From the IMG/VR virus record IMGVR_UViG_3300020207_000096, positions 1-32,243 of that record: a stretch of 32,243 bases of DNA. The stretch is one strand, 5' to 3'. Below are positions 8,801 through 16,204 of the stretch, piece after piece. Below the pieces are notes generated by a model. It did not search any database. It saw only the letters and a list, made by a program, of their open reading frames with translations, and had not been told where the DNA came from. The translations under genes were made by a program, and so were the position numbers. Every line of letters begins with the position of its first letter. Position 1 is the first letter of the stretch. The DNA comes from a virus.

Positions 8801-11800
8801 TTATCACGATGGTAATACGGGAACTTATATGCAATTCCATGCAACTGACCAATGGAGAATTGTAACTAATAACGTAGAACGATTAGAAGTAAATAACTCA
8901 GCAGTAAAAGTAAGTACCACATTAGATGTAACTGGAAGAATAACACCAGATACTCCTGCTGATTATGACCAAACTGCAGTAACATCTCTTACTAATGCAC
9001 CAATTTACTACGATGAAGTAAATGTTGGTACAACTGACACATTCCTTCCAGCATTCCATATGAGAAGTAGATATACTTCTGGCTATAGAACTCATATGAA
9101 TGTGGGTCTTTATAAACGGGCTTCTGCTTGGGGTGATAATGATACTGGTTTCTATATTGCATTGGGTGGTAATGATTCATATCCAACAAAATATTGGAAA
9201 TTTACATATGGACATTCTATATACAATTCAGAGGGATATGTAACAACGCCTGGTTCATTTAGGTCTGATATATTCTATAATTGGACTGATACTACATATA
9301 GAATCGATGGTAATGGTAGTTCTATTTTAAGAGATTTGGAATTAAGAACCAATGGTTTAAGACTAGCAAGAAATTATACTAACAATGCTATTTGGTTTAA
9401 TGGTGGAACTGATGCAAATCATGTTCTTTGGAATGATTACTATGGTGGCCCTGGTGGTAGAGGTGCTGCAGGTAGTGGTACATTAGATGGAATGAAGTGG
9501 AACACCCTACAAGGTTTACATATTAGAGGTGGTTCTGGTGGAGCATATGATATTGCTAAATTTTGGAATCCATCTTCATCTACTGCAAATGGTCATTATG
9601 TACAACTTTATGCAAATAATTCTGAAAAATTAAGAACTATATCAACGGGTGTTAGAGTTTATGGTGAATACCAAATTAATGATTCAAATACTCAATTAGA
9701 AGAAGGTAGTGGAAACTCATTAAGGGTTAGAACTAATAGTGGATATGTTGATATGGGCCCAATGAATGGTACATATGCTCATTTCCAAACTGATAGAGGA
9801 AACTTCTACTTTAATAAGAGAGTTCAGTTTGATGGAGGGATTCAGGCATATGATACATCTGACTATGCATACTTCCCAACTTATTATAACTGGACTGATA
9901 CTGGTTATTATGGTGATTTTAATTCAACATCAAGATTAAATAGAATTAAAGTTTCTAATTTATACGGAAGTTCAGAAAGAAGATTTGTAAATCCAGAAGG
10001 TGGAACATCTACTTCAAATGCTGGAAGTACAACTGGTGCCATAAGAATTAGATTACCACAAAATAGAAGAAATTCTTCTACGATGTTGAGAATGACTATA
10101 AAAGTTTATGAATACTCAACTGGTAGAAGTTCAACTTTTGAAATTGGTGGATACAACTATGGACCAGGTAACTGGTATAACATATTTGCTACTCAATTAA
10201 CTGATGCCGGTAGAAGTGCATTTACTATACGATGGGGTGATGATGGTAGTAGAGAATTTATCACAATTGGTGAAACAAATACAACTTGGTCTTACCCACA
10301 AGTTTACATAACTGAAGTACAAACAGGACATAGTGGATATTCTACAAACTGGGGTAGTGGTTGGAGTGTTGATTTTGTAACATCAATTAGTGGTGTTGAA
10401 CAAACAAGAACAGCATCATTAGTTCTTACTACAAACAACACATCTAATACAGGTGACCTTTATGGTGGAAATGCATACTTCTATCGTTATTATGATAGAG
10501 ATAATGCAGCATACTTCACAGAACCTGCCTCTATTTCATATATGCATGAACTACGGGTAGATGATTATATCAGACATAATGGTGACACAAACACCTATAT
10601 CTTATTCGAAACAGATAGAATGTATTTGTATGCTGGTGGCAGAAGAATGATGGAAATGGATGAAGGTACTGACCCAGATATCCTTCAATTAGGTGATTCT
10701 GCTACAAGAACCGTAAATCAAGGACAATTAATAGTTGGTGATACAACAGTAAGATACTCATCTGGTGATAATACACCATTAGTATCTGGTTTAAATAGTA
10801 GTGTACTTCATGTTGATGGTTCTATTCAATTAAGAAATAATGCAGATGCATTGATAATTGGTAGAAGTACATCATCATTCTTCAAAGATGAAGAAATTGG
10901 CTTTGGATGGGGTGGTGGTTGGTACATGACCGAAGGTAGTTTGTTGAGAGTTAGAAATAATAAGATTGTTTACTCAACTAATAATGCAGACTTTGGAACA
11001 TTCAGAAGATACAATAACACGGGATATTATCTAAATCCTGCTGCAGGAAATACAAGTGTTGCACTTAATACCAATGGTATTATTAATAGAATAGGTTTCC
11101 AAACATCTGGTGATGGTAATAACAATGCAGTTATTAAAGCACAAGATTATTCACATTGGATTTGGCAAACTGCAACAGATTGGGGTATTTTCTGGGCTGG
11201 AAATGATAACCCATATCGTTCATATTGGAGTTCTTCAAATCCAAATGAATTTGTGTTCATTGGTAATGGTAGTCTACGTGCTTCTATTGATTTAGATAAT
11301 GGTAACACATATTTTGGAGGTCAAGTGAGGGCTTCAATTTATTATGACCATAACACTTCATATTATGTTGACCCAGCTGGAACATCTCGTTTAAATAATT
11401 TATTAGTAACTGGTAACAGAATTGGATTTATTAATACATCATATGATGCTGAAATTAGAGTTAACGATGGTAATCCAAATGGTGCTGGTGCAGAATTTGT
11501 TTTTTATGGTGATACTGGTTCTGGAAATGCTCAACTTACTGCTGAGGTGGGTAACTTCTATAATCAAGTTATAACACGAGCATTAACTGATACTGATAAC
11601 TCTGCTTATAGAATCGAACCTAATAGTGATTCTCGATTAAATAATTTAAGAGTTGATGGTACTTTAGACTTAAATGGGCCAATTGTAGCAGAAGATTACA
11701 TTGCATTAGATGACTTCTATACGGTTCCAATTAAATCTACAATGACTGCAAGTGGAACTCAAGCTCGTACATTTGAAATTGCTAGAATTTCAATGGACTG

Positions 11801-14800
11801 GAATGATTGGAACTCTACTGGTACTTTTGAAGTAGAATTACATGAAAGGTACTTTGGTAGAGGTTCTAAAAAGACCTATATGGTTTATTGGGGATACTAT
11901 AATGGGTATCAAGCAAGATTAGTTGAAAATAGAACTTGGGGATATGATTATTATCGAGTAAGGATTGGTTCGCCTGTAACTATTAGTGGTGATATCAGAT
12001 ATGTACCAGTTTATGTTGATGTTAGATATTATGCACAAGTAGATGCAATTATTAGAACTAATAGAGATGTAACATTTACAGATAGTACACCAAGTCGTTC
12101 ATGGGCGTATATTAACCAATCACCTGGTGCAACAAATATTTCAGATTTCTCACCTGATACCATCGCATACCCATCGATGGACAATGCAATTGCATCGAGT
12201 AGATATTACGATACAAATACTTCATATTTTGGAGATTTTGGCTCAGAAATCAGAATGCCATATCAGAATGGTGGTACAATGAGATTAAGAACCAATACCC
12301 ATTGGGATAATCAATCTGGTATTGATTTAATTGGTGGTGCAGGTGAATTCAGAATGAGTTCCGATGTTGGTAACTTAAACTTGAGAGTTGATGGTTGGGG
12401 TATTTTCTATGATTATCTACAATCAAGAATATTCTATGATTTAGACAATAGTGGATATAGAGTAGACCCTCGTAATACATCAATAATGAGTGGTTTAAGG
12501 TTAGATGGTATTGATAACCAAGCTTCTGGTGATGATGCAATCTTATGGATTAACAAACCAAACAATAATGATTGGGGTATGATTGTTACTGGTAACTTGG
12601 ATTACGGAATTGACCTTCGTATGGCAAGTAACCACACTTATGGTTTAAGATTGTTAAGTGGTGGTAGTGAATCTTTCCTACTAAATCATGATTACGCAAG
12701 ACACAATTCTGATATGAGGTCTCCAATTTATTATGATTGGACTAATACAGGATATTATGTAAATCCAGATGGTTACTCAAATATGGGTGACATTAGAGGT
12801 ACTGAAATCTACGCTAGAAACTGGTTTAGAAATGATAATAGTGGTGAAGGTTTATATAACCAAGCAACTGCAATGCATTGGTACTCAACTGGAAATAGAA
12901 CTTGGAGATTATATGGTACTCAATCGACAGTTGAAATCAACATGGCTACTGCAGGTAATAATACCAGAGGTTATTTATATGCAACTAACTCCAATGAAAT
13001 TGGTTTATTAGATTCTGGTGGAAGTTGGGCAATTAGACACCAAAATGATAATGGTACTTATTTCTATTCAGATAACGGTTCATTAGAGGCTCGGATTGGT
13101 ATTGATACCGTTGGTGCATCTTATGGTACAATGCGTGTTGATAGAAGACTAAATGGTTGGTCTGGATATTCAATCGAAGGAAGATGGGTATTCATGCACG
13201 ATGGTTCTTCTGCAGCTGGTCTCTATAATGATGTAAACAACGAATGGGCTGTCTTAATGTATAGAAACTCTTGGGTTGGTTTATACTACAATGGTTCAAG
13301 AAAAATAGAAACATATAGTGGTGGTGCTTACACCATTGGTGAACAAAGAGCTGATTTCTACCGTGATAGAAACAATAGTGGATATTATATGGACCCTTGG
13401 GGATTCACCAATTTTGGTAGAACAAGTGGGCCTGTAATGCAAATAACTAAAACAGGTTCAGGTGGTACAGCTGGAAATAGTGTAACCCTATTAGTTCGGA
13501 ATCAGTATGGTAATCACTCTTGGGGTATTACCGGTGAATTTAGAACTGAAGGAAGTGGTGGTGGAGATAGACCTTCTATCTTATTCTCATCTGCAATGAC
13601 CGGTACAACTTGGTCTGTTGGATATGGATATGCAGATGATAACTTTAGAATCAACCAAAACCACGGATATAGAAATGGTAGTTGGGGTACTGCTAGATTA
13701 TTAATTGATACTGGTGGTAGAGTTTACAACTATGTAGAAACTCGTACTCCATTTATCTATGATAATAACGATACATACTATTATTGGGATGGAAATGGTA
13801 CATCAAGAAGTAATGTATCACAAGCATTTAGATTTGCAAACAACTATGATGTATCATCAAATACGGAATTCGGATTATACTTCTCAAGTGGTAGAAGTAC
13901 TGCATATGCTATTTATAGAGAAGGTGGTGGGTGGTCTTATAGATATCCTGATTTAAGGATTGCATTCCATACTGGTATTAAGTTTGGAGCAAACGCATCT
14001 TACAATGGTATGCGTTTCTACAACGATTACAATATGGCAACGCAGGTAATGTCTGTTAACAACTCAACTGACCCATTGGGTACAAACAATGTATATGTTA
14101 ACTACAACCTACAAGCTGGAGATTCATTAAGAGCACCAGTTTTCTATGATTCAAATAATACTGGTTATTATTTCGATGGTGCATCTGGACACTCTACAAG
14201 ATTTGAAGGTGCTAATGCTAGAACAATGGCATGGTTAGGTCAACCAGGTCATACGAGAGATAGTGGTGAATATTACAGAGCAAGACCAAGAATTACTGGT
14301 GATACTAACTATTGGACTGGTGCCTATGGTTGGGGTCGACAAGATTTCACAACTGCAGTTGCAGATTGGGGTTCAGGATTTATTGATACATGGTCCAATC
14401 CAGGTAACCAACCTTCGGGTACATCGCACTGGGTAGGTATTCAATCATATCACTATTCAAACGGTTCATCTCGTTATGGATGGCAAATGGTTGGTGGACC
14501 TATTACTAACTTGAGATTCCGTTCAACTTGGGGTGGATTCCGTGGTTGGAGAACTATTCCTGTTTTAGATGAAAACAATGGAAATGGTGGAGCAATGTAT
14601 GCTGGTAGCTATTATGATGCAAACGATACTGGTTATTATTGTAATCCAAATGGTACATCACAACTTCGTTATGTATTAGCAAACGATTGGTTCAGACCTC
14701 AAGGTGCTACTGGTGTTTACTTCCAATCTTATGGATACGGACTTTGGGCAGTAGGTGCACAAGGTGGACAGTATGGTAATGTTTCTACTTATGGTGGAGG

Positions 14801-15401
14801 TGTTAATGGATGGGAAGGGTGGTCTATTTCTGGTAGAGCAGTGTTTATGCATAATGGTAGTTCTTCTACTGGTATCTACAATGATGTAAACAATGAGTGG
14901 ATGATTTATGGTATTCATAACTCATACATGGAAATTGATTATAATGGTTCTTGGAAAGGTAGAGCTGAATCTTGGGGTTGGCGAGTTAATGGTGATATGA
15001 GAGCATCATCAAACGTAATCGCTTACTATTCTGATATGAGATTGAAGGATAAAGAAGGTGATATCGAAAATGCTCTTGAAAAAGTTGGTAAGTTAAATGG
15101 TTTCTATTATAGAAACAATAAAGAGGCTAACTTAATAGGATATGAAGGTAGAGAATTACAAGTAGGTTTATCTGCTCAGGATGTTAAATCAATTCTTCCT
15201 GAAATTGTAAAACCCGCTCCACTTGCTGAATCATTAGGATATGATTATATGACAATCCAATATGATAAGGTAGTACCTCTTTTAGTTAATGCAATTAATG
15301 AACAAAAAGAAATAGTAGATTCTCAAAAAGAAGAAATCGAATATTTAAAATCAGAACTCTCTGAAATGAAAGAGATGCTGAAACAATTATTAAAGAAATA
15401 A
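5886..15401 (+). CDS. Giant tail fibre with collagen-like shaft and C-terminal S74 intramolecular chaperone
   Basis: 3171 residues, the largest gene here. Residues 1-274 form a beta stalk with SGSFTGSFKGDG and a YYNDTDTNIYRYTSTGWEE collar. Residues 275-709 are Gly-Ser-Ser collagen-like repeat. Residues about 710-1000 hold fibre modules with TQTIVNTETIQLADNIITLN. Residues about 1129-2927 contain many spacer units of the pattern YYDxxNTxYYxxPxGxS between beta domains. Residues about 2773-2897 resemble a pyocin-knob-type domain (WGGFRGWRTIP). The C terminus has SDMRLKD, with Ser3049 and Lys3054 matching the S74 Ser-Lys pair, then GLSAQDV, YDKVVPLLVNAI and a coiled-coil end. Known S74 domains trimerise the fibre and cut themselves off at this serine, which here would release about 123 residues. 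It is the likely main receptor-binding fibre. Confidence 0.9.
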   Translation: MEYGGKNPNGINQVSQSLLSIDVQGIEQVNISTSSVDINTSLNVEGGITASSFSGSFTGSFKGDGSQLESIPTTALTGDISRIAEGNATASVSNGTTLEINVNTNIDGIVSASLYRGDGGGLYNVPADAIGDIDRLKSGSAEAVISPNNGLQVNVATDIDNTLDVTGNTTLDSDLSVGNNATITNDLTVGGTITSTELITTFVSSSVIYASGSNVFGDESSDTHQFTGSVLIKDSVVIPVFSSEPAGGQIGQLYYNDTDTNIYRYTSTGWEEAAGTAGTSGTSGTSGTSGSSGSSGSSGSSGSSGSSGVSGTSGSSGSSGSSGSSGSSGSSGSSGSSGSSGSSGSSGTDGSAGTDGSAGSSGSSGSSGSSGSSGSSGSGGSSGSSGSSGSSGSSGTSGSGGSSGIDGPQGPQGNPGTSGSSGSSGSSGSSGEDGAPGTSGSSGSSGSSGSSGSSGSSGIDGVGGESGSSGSSGSSGSSGSSGSSGSSGIDGNPGTSGSSGSSGSSGTSGRDGASGEGGTPGTSGSSGSSGSSGSSGSSGSSGLTGESGSSGSSGSSGSSGSSGSSGSSGSDGSSGSSGSSGSSGTDGAQGVDGDPGTSGSSGSSGSSGSSGSSGTNGSSGSSGTSGTSGSSGSSGTNGSSGSSGTSGTSGSSGSSGSSGSSGSSGSSGSSGSSGSSGTDGSAGSSGSSGSSGSSGSSGSSGTSGSGGTSGLLSLTGNTDNGVITLNGSAPNATVESNLTFDGTTLNITGNLNVTGTQTIVNTETIQLADNIITLNSNFTSGTPSENSGIEVLRGSSATKQFYWKESNDRWYADSTLETDGGFHVKEGIYFTGNNQSTIYTPTADSIKFSTLGVGERYNFGPTGTMTIYGDQIIRTIGGTLTIGNYGGSGTLSFRTAAVERLAIAANGEATFTGVVNATKLNTGHGDNELYAMDQNVRTTDSPTFAGMTLNGTLTLGSNVINDVEDIYLRDRIYHDGNTGTYMQFHATDQWRIVTNNVERLEVNNSAVKVSTTLDVTGRITPDTPADYDQTAVTSLTNAPIYYDEVNVGTTDTFLPAFHMRSRYTSGYRTHMNVGLYKRASAWGDNDTGFYIALGGNDSYPTKYWKFTYGHSIYNSEGYVTTPGSFRSDIFYNWTDTTYRIDGNGSSILRDLELRTNGLRLARNYTNNAIWFNGGTDANHVLWNDYYGGPGGRGAAGSGTLDGMKWNTLQGLHIRGGSGGAYDIAKFWNPSSSTANGHYVQLYANNSEKLRTISTGVRVYGEYQINDSNTQLEEGSGNSLRVRTNSGYVDMGPMNGTYAHFQTDRGNFYFNKRVQFDGGIQAYDTSDYAYFPTYYNWTDTGYYGDFNSTSRLNRIKVSNLYGSSERRFVNPEGGTSTSNAGSTTGAIRIRLPQNRRNSSTMLRMTIKVYEYSTGRSSTFEIGGYNYGPGNWYNIFATQLTDAGRSAFTIRWGDDGSREFITIGETNTTWSYPQVYITEVQTGHSGYSTNWGSGWSVDFVTSISGVEQTRTASLVLTTNNTSNTGDLYGGNAYFYRYYDRDNAAYFTEPASISYMHELRVDDYIRHNGDTNTYILFETDRMYLYAGGRRMMEMDEGTDPDILQLGDSATRTVNQGQLIVGDTTVRYSSGDNTPLVSGLNSSVLHVDGSIQLRNNADALIIGRSTSSFFKDEEIGFGWGGGWYMTEGSLLRVRNNKIVYSTNNADFGTFRRYNNTGYYLNPAAGNTSVALNTNGIINRIGFQTSGDGNNNAVIKAQDYSHWIWQTATDWGIFWAGNDNPYRSYWSSSNPNEFVFIGNGSLRASIDLDNGNTYFGGQVRASIYYDHNTSYYVDPAGTSRLNNLLVTGNRIGFINTSYDAEIRVNDGNPNGAGAEFVFYGDTGSGNAQLTAEVGNFYNQVITRALTDTDNSAYRIEPNSDSRLNNLRVDGTLDLNGPIVAEDYIALDDFYTVPIKSTMTASGTQARTFEIARISMDWNDWNSTGTFEVELHERYFGRGSKKTYMVYWGYYNGYQARLVENRTWGYDYYRVRIGSPVTISGDIRYVPVYVDVRYYAQVDAIIRTNRDVTFTDSTPSRSWAYINQSPGATNISDFSPDTIAYPSMDNAIASSRYYDTNTSYFGDFGSEIRMPYQNGGTMRLRTNTHWDNQSGIDLIGGAGEFRMSSDVGNLNLRVDGWGIFYDYLQSRIFYDLDNSGYRVDPRNTSIMSGLRLDGIDNQASGDDAILWINKPNNNDWGMIVTGNLDYGIDLRMASNHTYGLRLLSGGSESFLLNHDYARHNSDMRSPIYYDWTNTGYYVNPDGYSNMGDIRGTEIYARNWFRNDNSGEGLYNQATAMHWYSTGNRTWRLYGTQSTVEINMATAGNNTRGYLYATNSNEIGLLDSGGSWAIRHQNDNGTYFYSDNGSLEARIGIDTVGASYGTMRVDRRLNGWSGYSIEGRWVFMHDGSSAAGLYNDVNNEWAVLMYRNSWVGLYYNGSRKIETYSGGAYTIGEQRADFYRDRNNSGYYMDPWGFTNFGRTSGPVMQITKTGSGGTAGNSVTLLVRNQYGNHSWGITGEFRTEGSGGGDRPSILFSSAMTGTTWSVGYGYADDNFRINQNHGYRNGSWGTARLLIDTGGRVYNYVETRTPFIYDNNDTYYYWDGNGTSRSNVSQAFRFANNYDVSSNTEFGLYFSSGRSTAYAIYREGGGWSYRYPDLRIAFHTGIKFGANASYNGMRFYNDYNMATQVMSVNNSTDPLGTNNVYVNYNLQAGDSLRAPVFYDSNNTGYYFDGASGHSTRFEGANARTMAWLGQPGHTRDSGEYYRARPRITGDTNYWTGAYGWGRQDFTTAVADWGSGFIDTWSNPGNQPSGTSHWVGIQSYHYSNGSSRYGWQMVGGPITNLRFRSTWGGFRGWRTIPVLDENNGNGGAMYAGSYYDANDTGYYCNPNGTSQLRYVLANDWFRPQGATGVYFQSYGYGLWAVGAQGGQYGNVSTYGGGVNGWEGWSISGRAVFMHNGSSSTGIYNDVNNEWMIYGIHNSYMEIDYNGSWKGRAESWGWRVNGDMRASSNVIAYYSDMRLKDKEGDIENALEKVGKLNGFYYRNNKEANLIGYEGRELQVGLSAQDVKSILPEIVKPAPLAESLGYDYMTIQYDKVVPLLVNAINEQKEIVDSQKEEIEYLKSELSEMKEMLKQLLKK
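6708..8012 (+). repeat. Collagen-like Gly-Ser-Ser shaft of fibre 2
   Basis: 435 residues (275-709) of Gly-X-Y triplets dominated by GSS, richer in serine and poorer in threonine than the shaft of fibre 1. A few triplets contain Pro or charged residues (GPQGPQGNPG, GEDGAPG, GRDGASGEGGTPG), so conventional collagen triplets occur as islands. The triplet register is kept almost throughout, without the DGTFFG interruptions of fibre 1. Confidence 0.95.
9270..14665 (+). repeat. YYDxxNTxYYxxP spacer repeats in fibre 2
   Basis: At least eleven degenerate units recur between distinct beta modules, for example near 9271, 9880, 10485, 11007, 11336, 12433, 12726, 13355, 13755, 14141 and 14610. The core is (I/F)YYD-x2-N(T/S)-x-YY-x2-(P/D)-x-G-x-S, often followed by L-x2-L-x2-(D/N)G. 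They look like hinge modules linking successive fibre domains. Two of the linked modules are themselves duplicated (about 13150-13248 and 14806-14900). Confidence 0.8.
15030..15398 (+). other. S74 endosialidase-type intramolecular chaperone domain
   Basis: Encodes residues 3049-3171 of fibre 2. SDMRLKD supplies the Ser and the Lys five residues later that form the autoproteolytic dyad in this family. GLSAQDV and YDKVVPLLVNAINEQ are further family signatures, and the last 45 residues are heptad-like (Leu/Ile with Glu/Lys), consistent with a trimeric coiled coil. Predicted cut is between Tyr3048 and Ser3049. Confidence 0.85.
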
Positions 15402-15407
15402 TAAAAG

Positions 15408-15650
15408 ATGGCAATAGAAAAAGAAATAGTTTTAAACAAATTAGATGTAAATGTACAAAATCCAAGTATGGAAGTTGTTAAAAGAGTATCATTTATTGAA
15501 GATGGGGAAGAAATCAATCGAAGTCATGCCCATACTCTTTATCAATTCAATAATGAAGACCACTTATATGCAAGTGAATCTGTATTTATTCAGACTATTT
15601 GGACAGAGGTATCAAGTAGTTTCGTAGAAACTTCTGGTAGTATATCTTAA
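15408..15650 (+). CDS. Small uncharacterised protein
   Basis: 80 residues, ATG six bases after the fibre stop codon, so probably co-transcribed and translationally coupled with it. The sequence is acidic and polar, with VKRVSFIEDGEEINRSHAHTLYQF in the middle and a Ser-rich end. No membrane segment, signal peptide or recognised motif is visible. Position directly after a giant fibre makes a fibre accessory or attachment role plausible, but there is no motif evidence. Confidence 0.6.
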   Translation: MAIEKEIVLNKLDVNVQNPSMEVVKRVSFIEDGEEINRSHAHTLYQFNNEDHLYASESVFIQTIWTEVSSSFVETSGSIS

Positions 15651-15651
15651 A

Positions 15652-15683
15652 TTTGTGTTTAAGAAACTTCGGTTATATTTATA
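15652..15683 (+). promoter_or_regulatory. Putative promoter, upstream copy (TTTG-N18-TATATTTATA)
   Basis: TTTG at 15652-15655 and TATATTTA at 15674-15681 resemble the Bacteroidota -33/-7 pair (TTTG and TAnnTTTG) with A for the final G, and the second element also contains the TATTTATA box seen at other late gene starts. It would drive the gene at 15745 with a leader of about 55 bases. Confidence 0.5.
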
Positions 15684-15692
15684 AGTGATTAT

Positions 15693-15724
15693 TTTGTGTT
15701 TAAGAAATAGTCTATATATTTATA
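15693..15724 (+). promoter_or_regulatory. Putative promoter, downstream copy (TTTG-N18-TATATTTATA)
   Basis: TTTG at 15693-15696 and TATATTTA at 15715-15722, with the same 18-base spacing as the upstream copy. The box ends 20 bases before the ATG at 15745, the usual distance in this window, and a GGAAA ribosome-binding-like stretch lies between. Confidence 0.55.
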
Positions 15725-15744
15725 TATAAAAAAAAGGAAATAAA

Positions 15745-16128
15745 ATGGCAGTAACTTATTCTTGGGGAATTACCCAAATGACTAAAAAAACAATAGGAGC
15801 GCATGAGAATGTTGTACTACATGCTAGATGGAAATGTACTGGTACTGAATCAACAACGGGTACAGAGGGAACATTTATTGGAGCTACTCCTATCGATTTT
15901 GACTCTGGTTCAGCTGATGAATTTGTAGCTTTTGGTGACTTAACCGAAGATTTAGTAATTGGCTGGGTACAAAATATAGTATCATCAAGTGCGGCAACTT
16001 CATATTGGAACCATATCTCTGAACAGATTCAAAAGAAAATTGATGAAATCGATGATGCAAGTGAAGAAGTTAGTACAGAAGACTTACCATGGTCAACAGG
16101 TTCGGTAACCCCAACACCTGAAGTATAA
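15745..16128 (+). CDS. Conserved small phage protein (DUF7936-like)
   Basis: 127 residues beginning MAVTYSWGITQM. The pattern of a short N-terminal strand, a hydrophobic strand VVLHARWKCTG, a central DLTEDLVIGWVQNIV and an acidic amphipathic helix ending near DLPW resembles a small family I recall in marine T4-like phages (DUF7936), of unknown function and usually close to structural genes. It stands alone between two promoter regions; its own promoter is duplicated, suggesting high expression. Ribosome-binding-like GGAAA sits 6-7 bases before the ATG. A virion or tail-associated role is inferred only from position. Confidence 0.6.
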   Translation: MAVTYSWGITQMTKKTIGAHENVVLHARWKCTGTESTTGTEGTFIGATPIDFDSGSADEFVAFGDLTEDLVIGWVQNIVSSSAATSYWNHISEQIQKKIDEIDDASEEVSTEDLPWSTGSVTPTPEV

Positions 16129-16155
16129 TAATTGATGGTTTCAATATTTTAGTTA

Positions 16156-16163
16156 TATTTATA
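16156..16163 (+). promoter_or_regulatory. TATTTATA box before the sheath gene
   Basis: TTATATTTATAG in the 76-base gap after the DUF7936-like gene, ending 41 bases before the sheath ATG. Reads TATATTTA with the two preceding bases, as in the duplicated cassette, but the upstream element is only TTG at 16132-16134. Confidence 0.5.
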
Positions 16164-16195
16164 GTAGTAATAACTAAATTGTTTATTTAATAAAC

Positions 16196-16199
16196 GGAG
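16196..16199 (+). promoter_or_regulatory. Shine-Dalgarno sequence of the sheath gene
   Basis: GGAG five bases before the ATG at 16205. It is the clearest ribosome-binding site in the window; most other genes show only AAGG-type or no complementarity. Confidence 0.6.
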
Positions 16200-16204
16200 A
16201 TAAT

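Larger units (their letters stand above)
15651..15724 (+). repeat. Tandemly duplicated promoter cassette
   Basis: Two copies, 41 bases apart, of TTTGTGTTTAAGAAA (15652-15666 and 15693-15707), each followed by TATATTTATA (15674-15683 and 15715-15724). In both copies the distance from TTTG to TATATTTA is exactly 18 bases. The sequence between these elements differs between copies, so the shared blocks are probably functional elements rather than a recent exact duplication. Confidence 0.75.

Noticed and set aside
15646-15663. CTTAAA-tttgtg-TTTAAG hairpin as a terminator after the 80-residue gene
   Set aside because: Six AT-rich pairs and no T run; the sequence is better explained as part of the duplicated promoter block.
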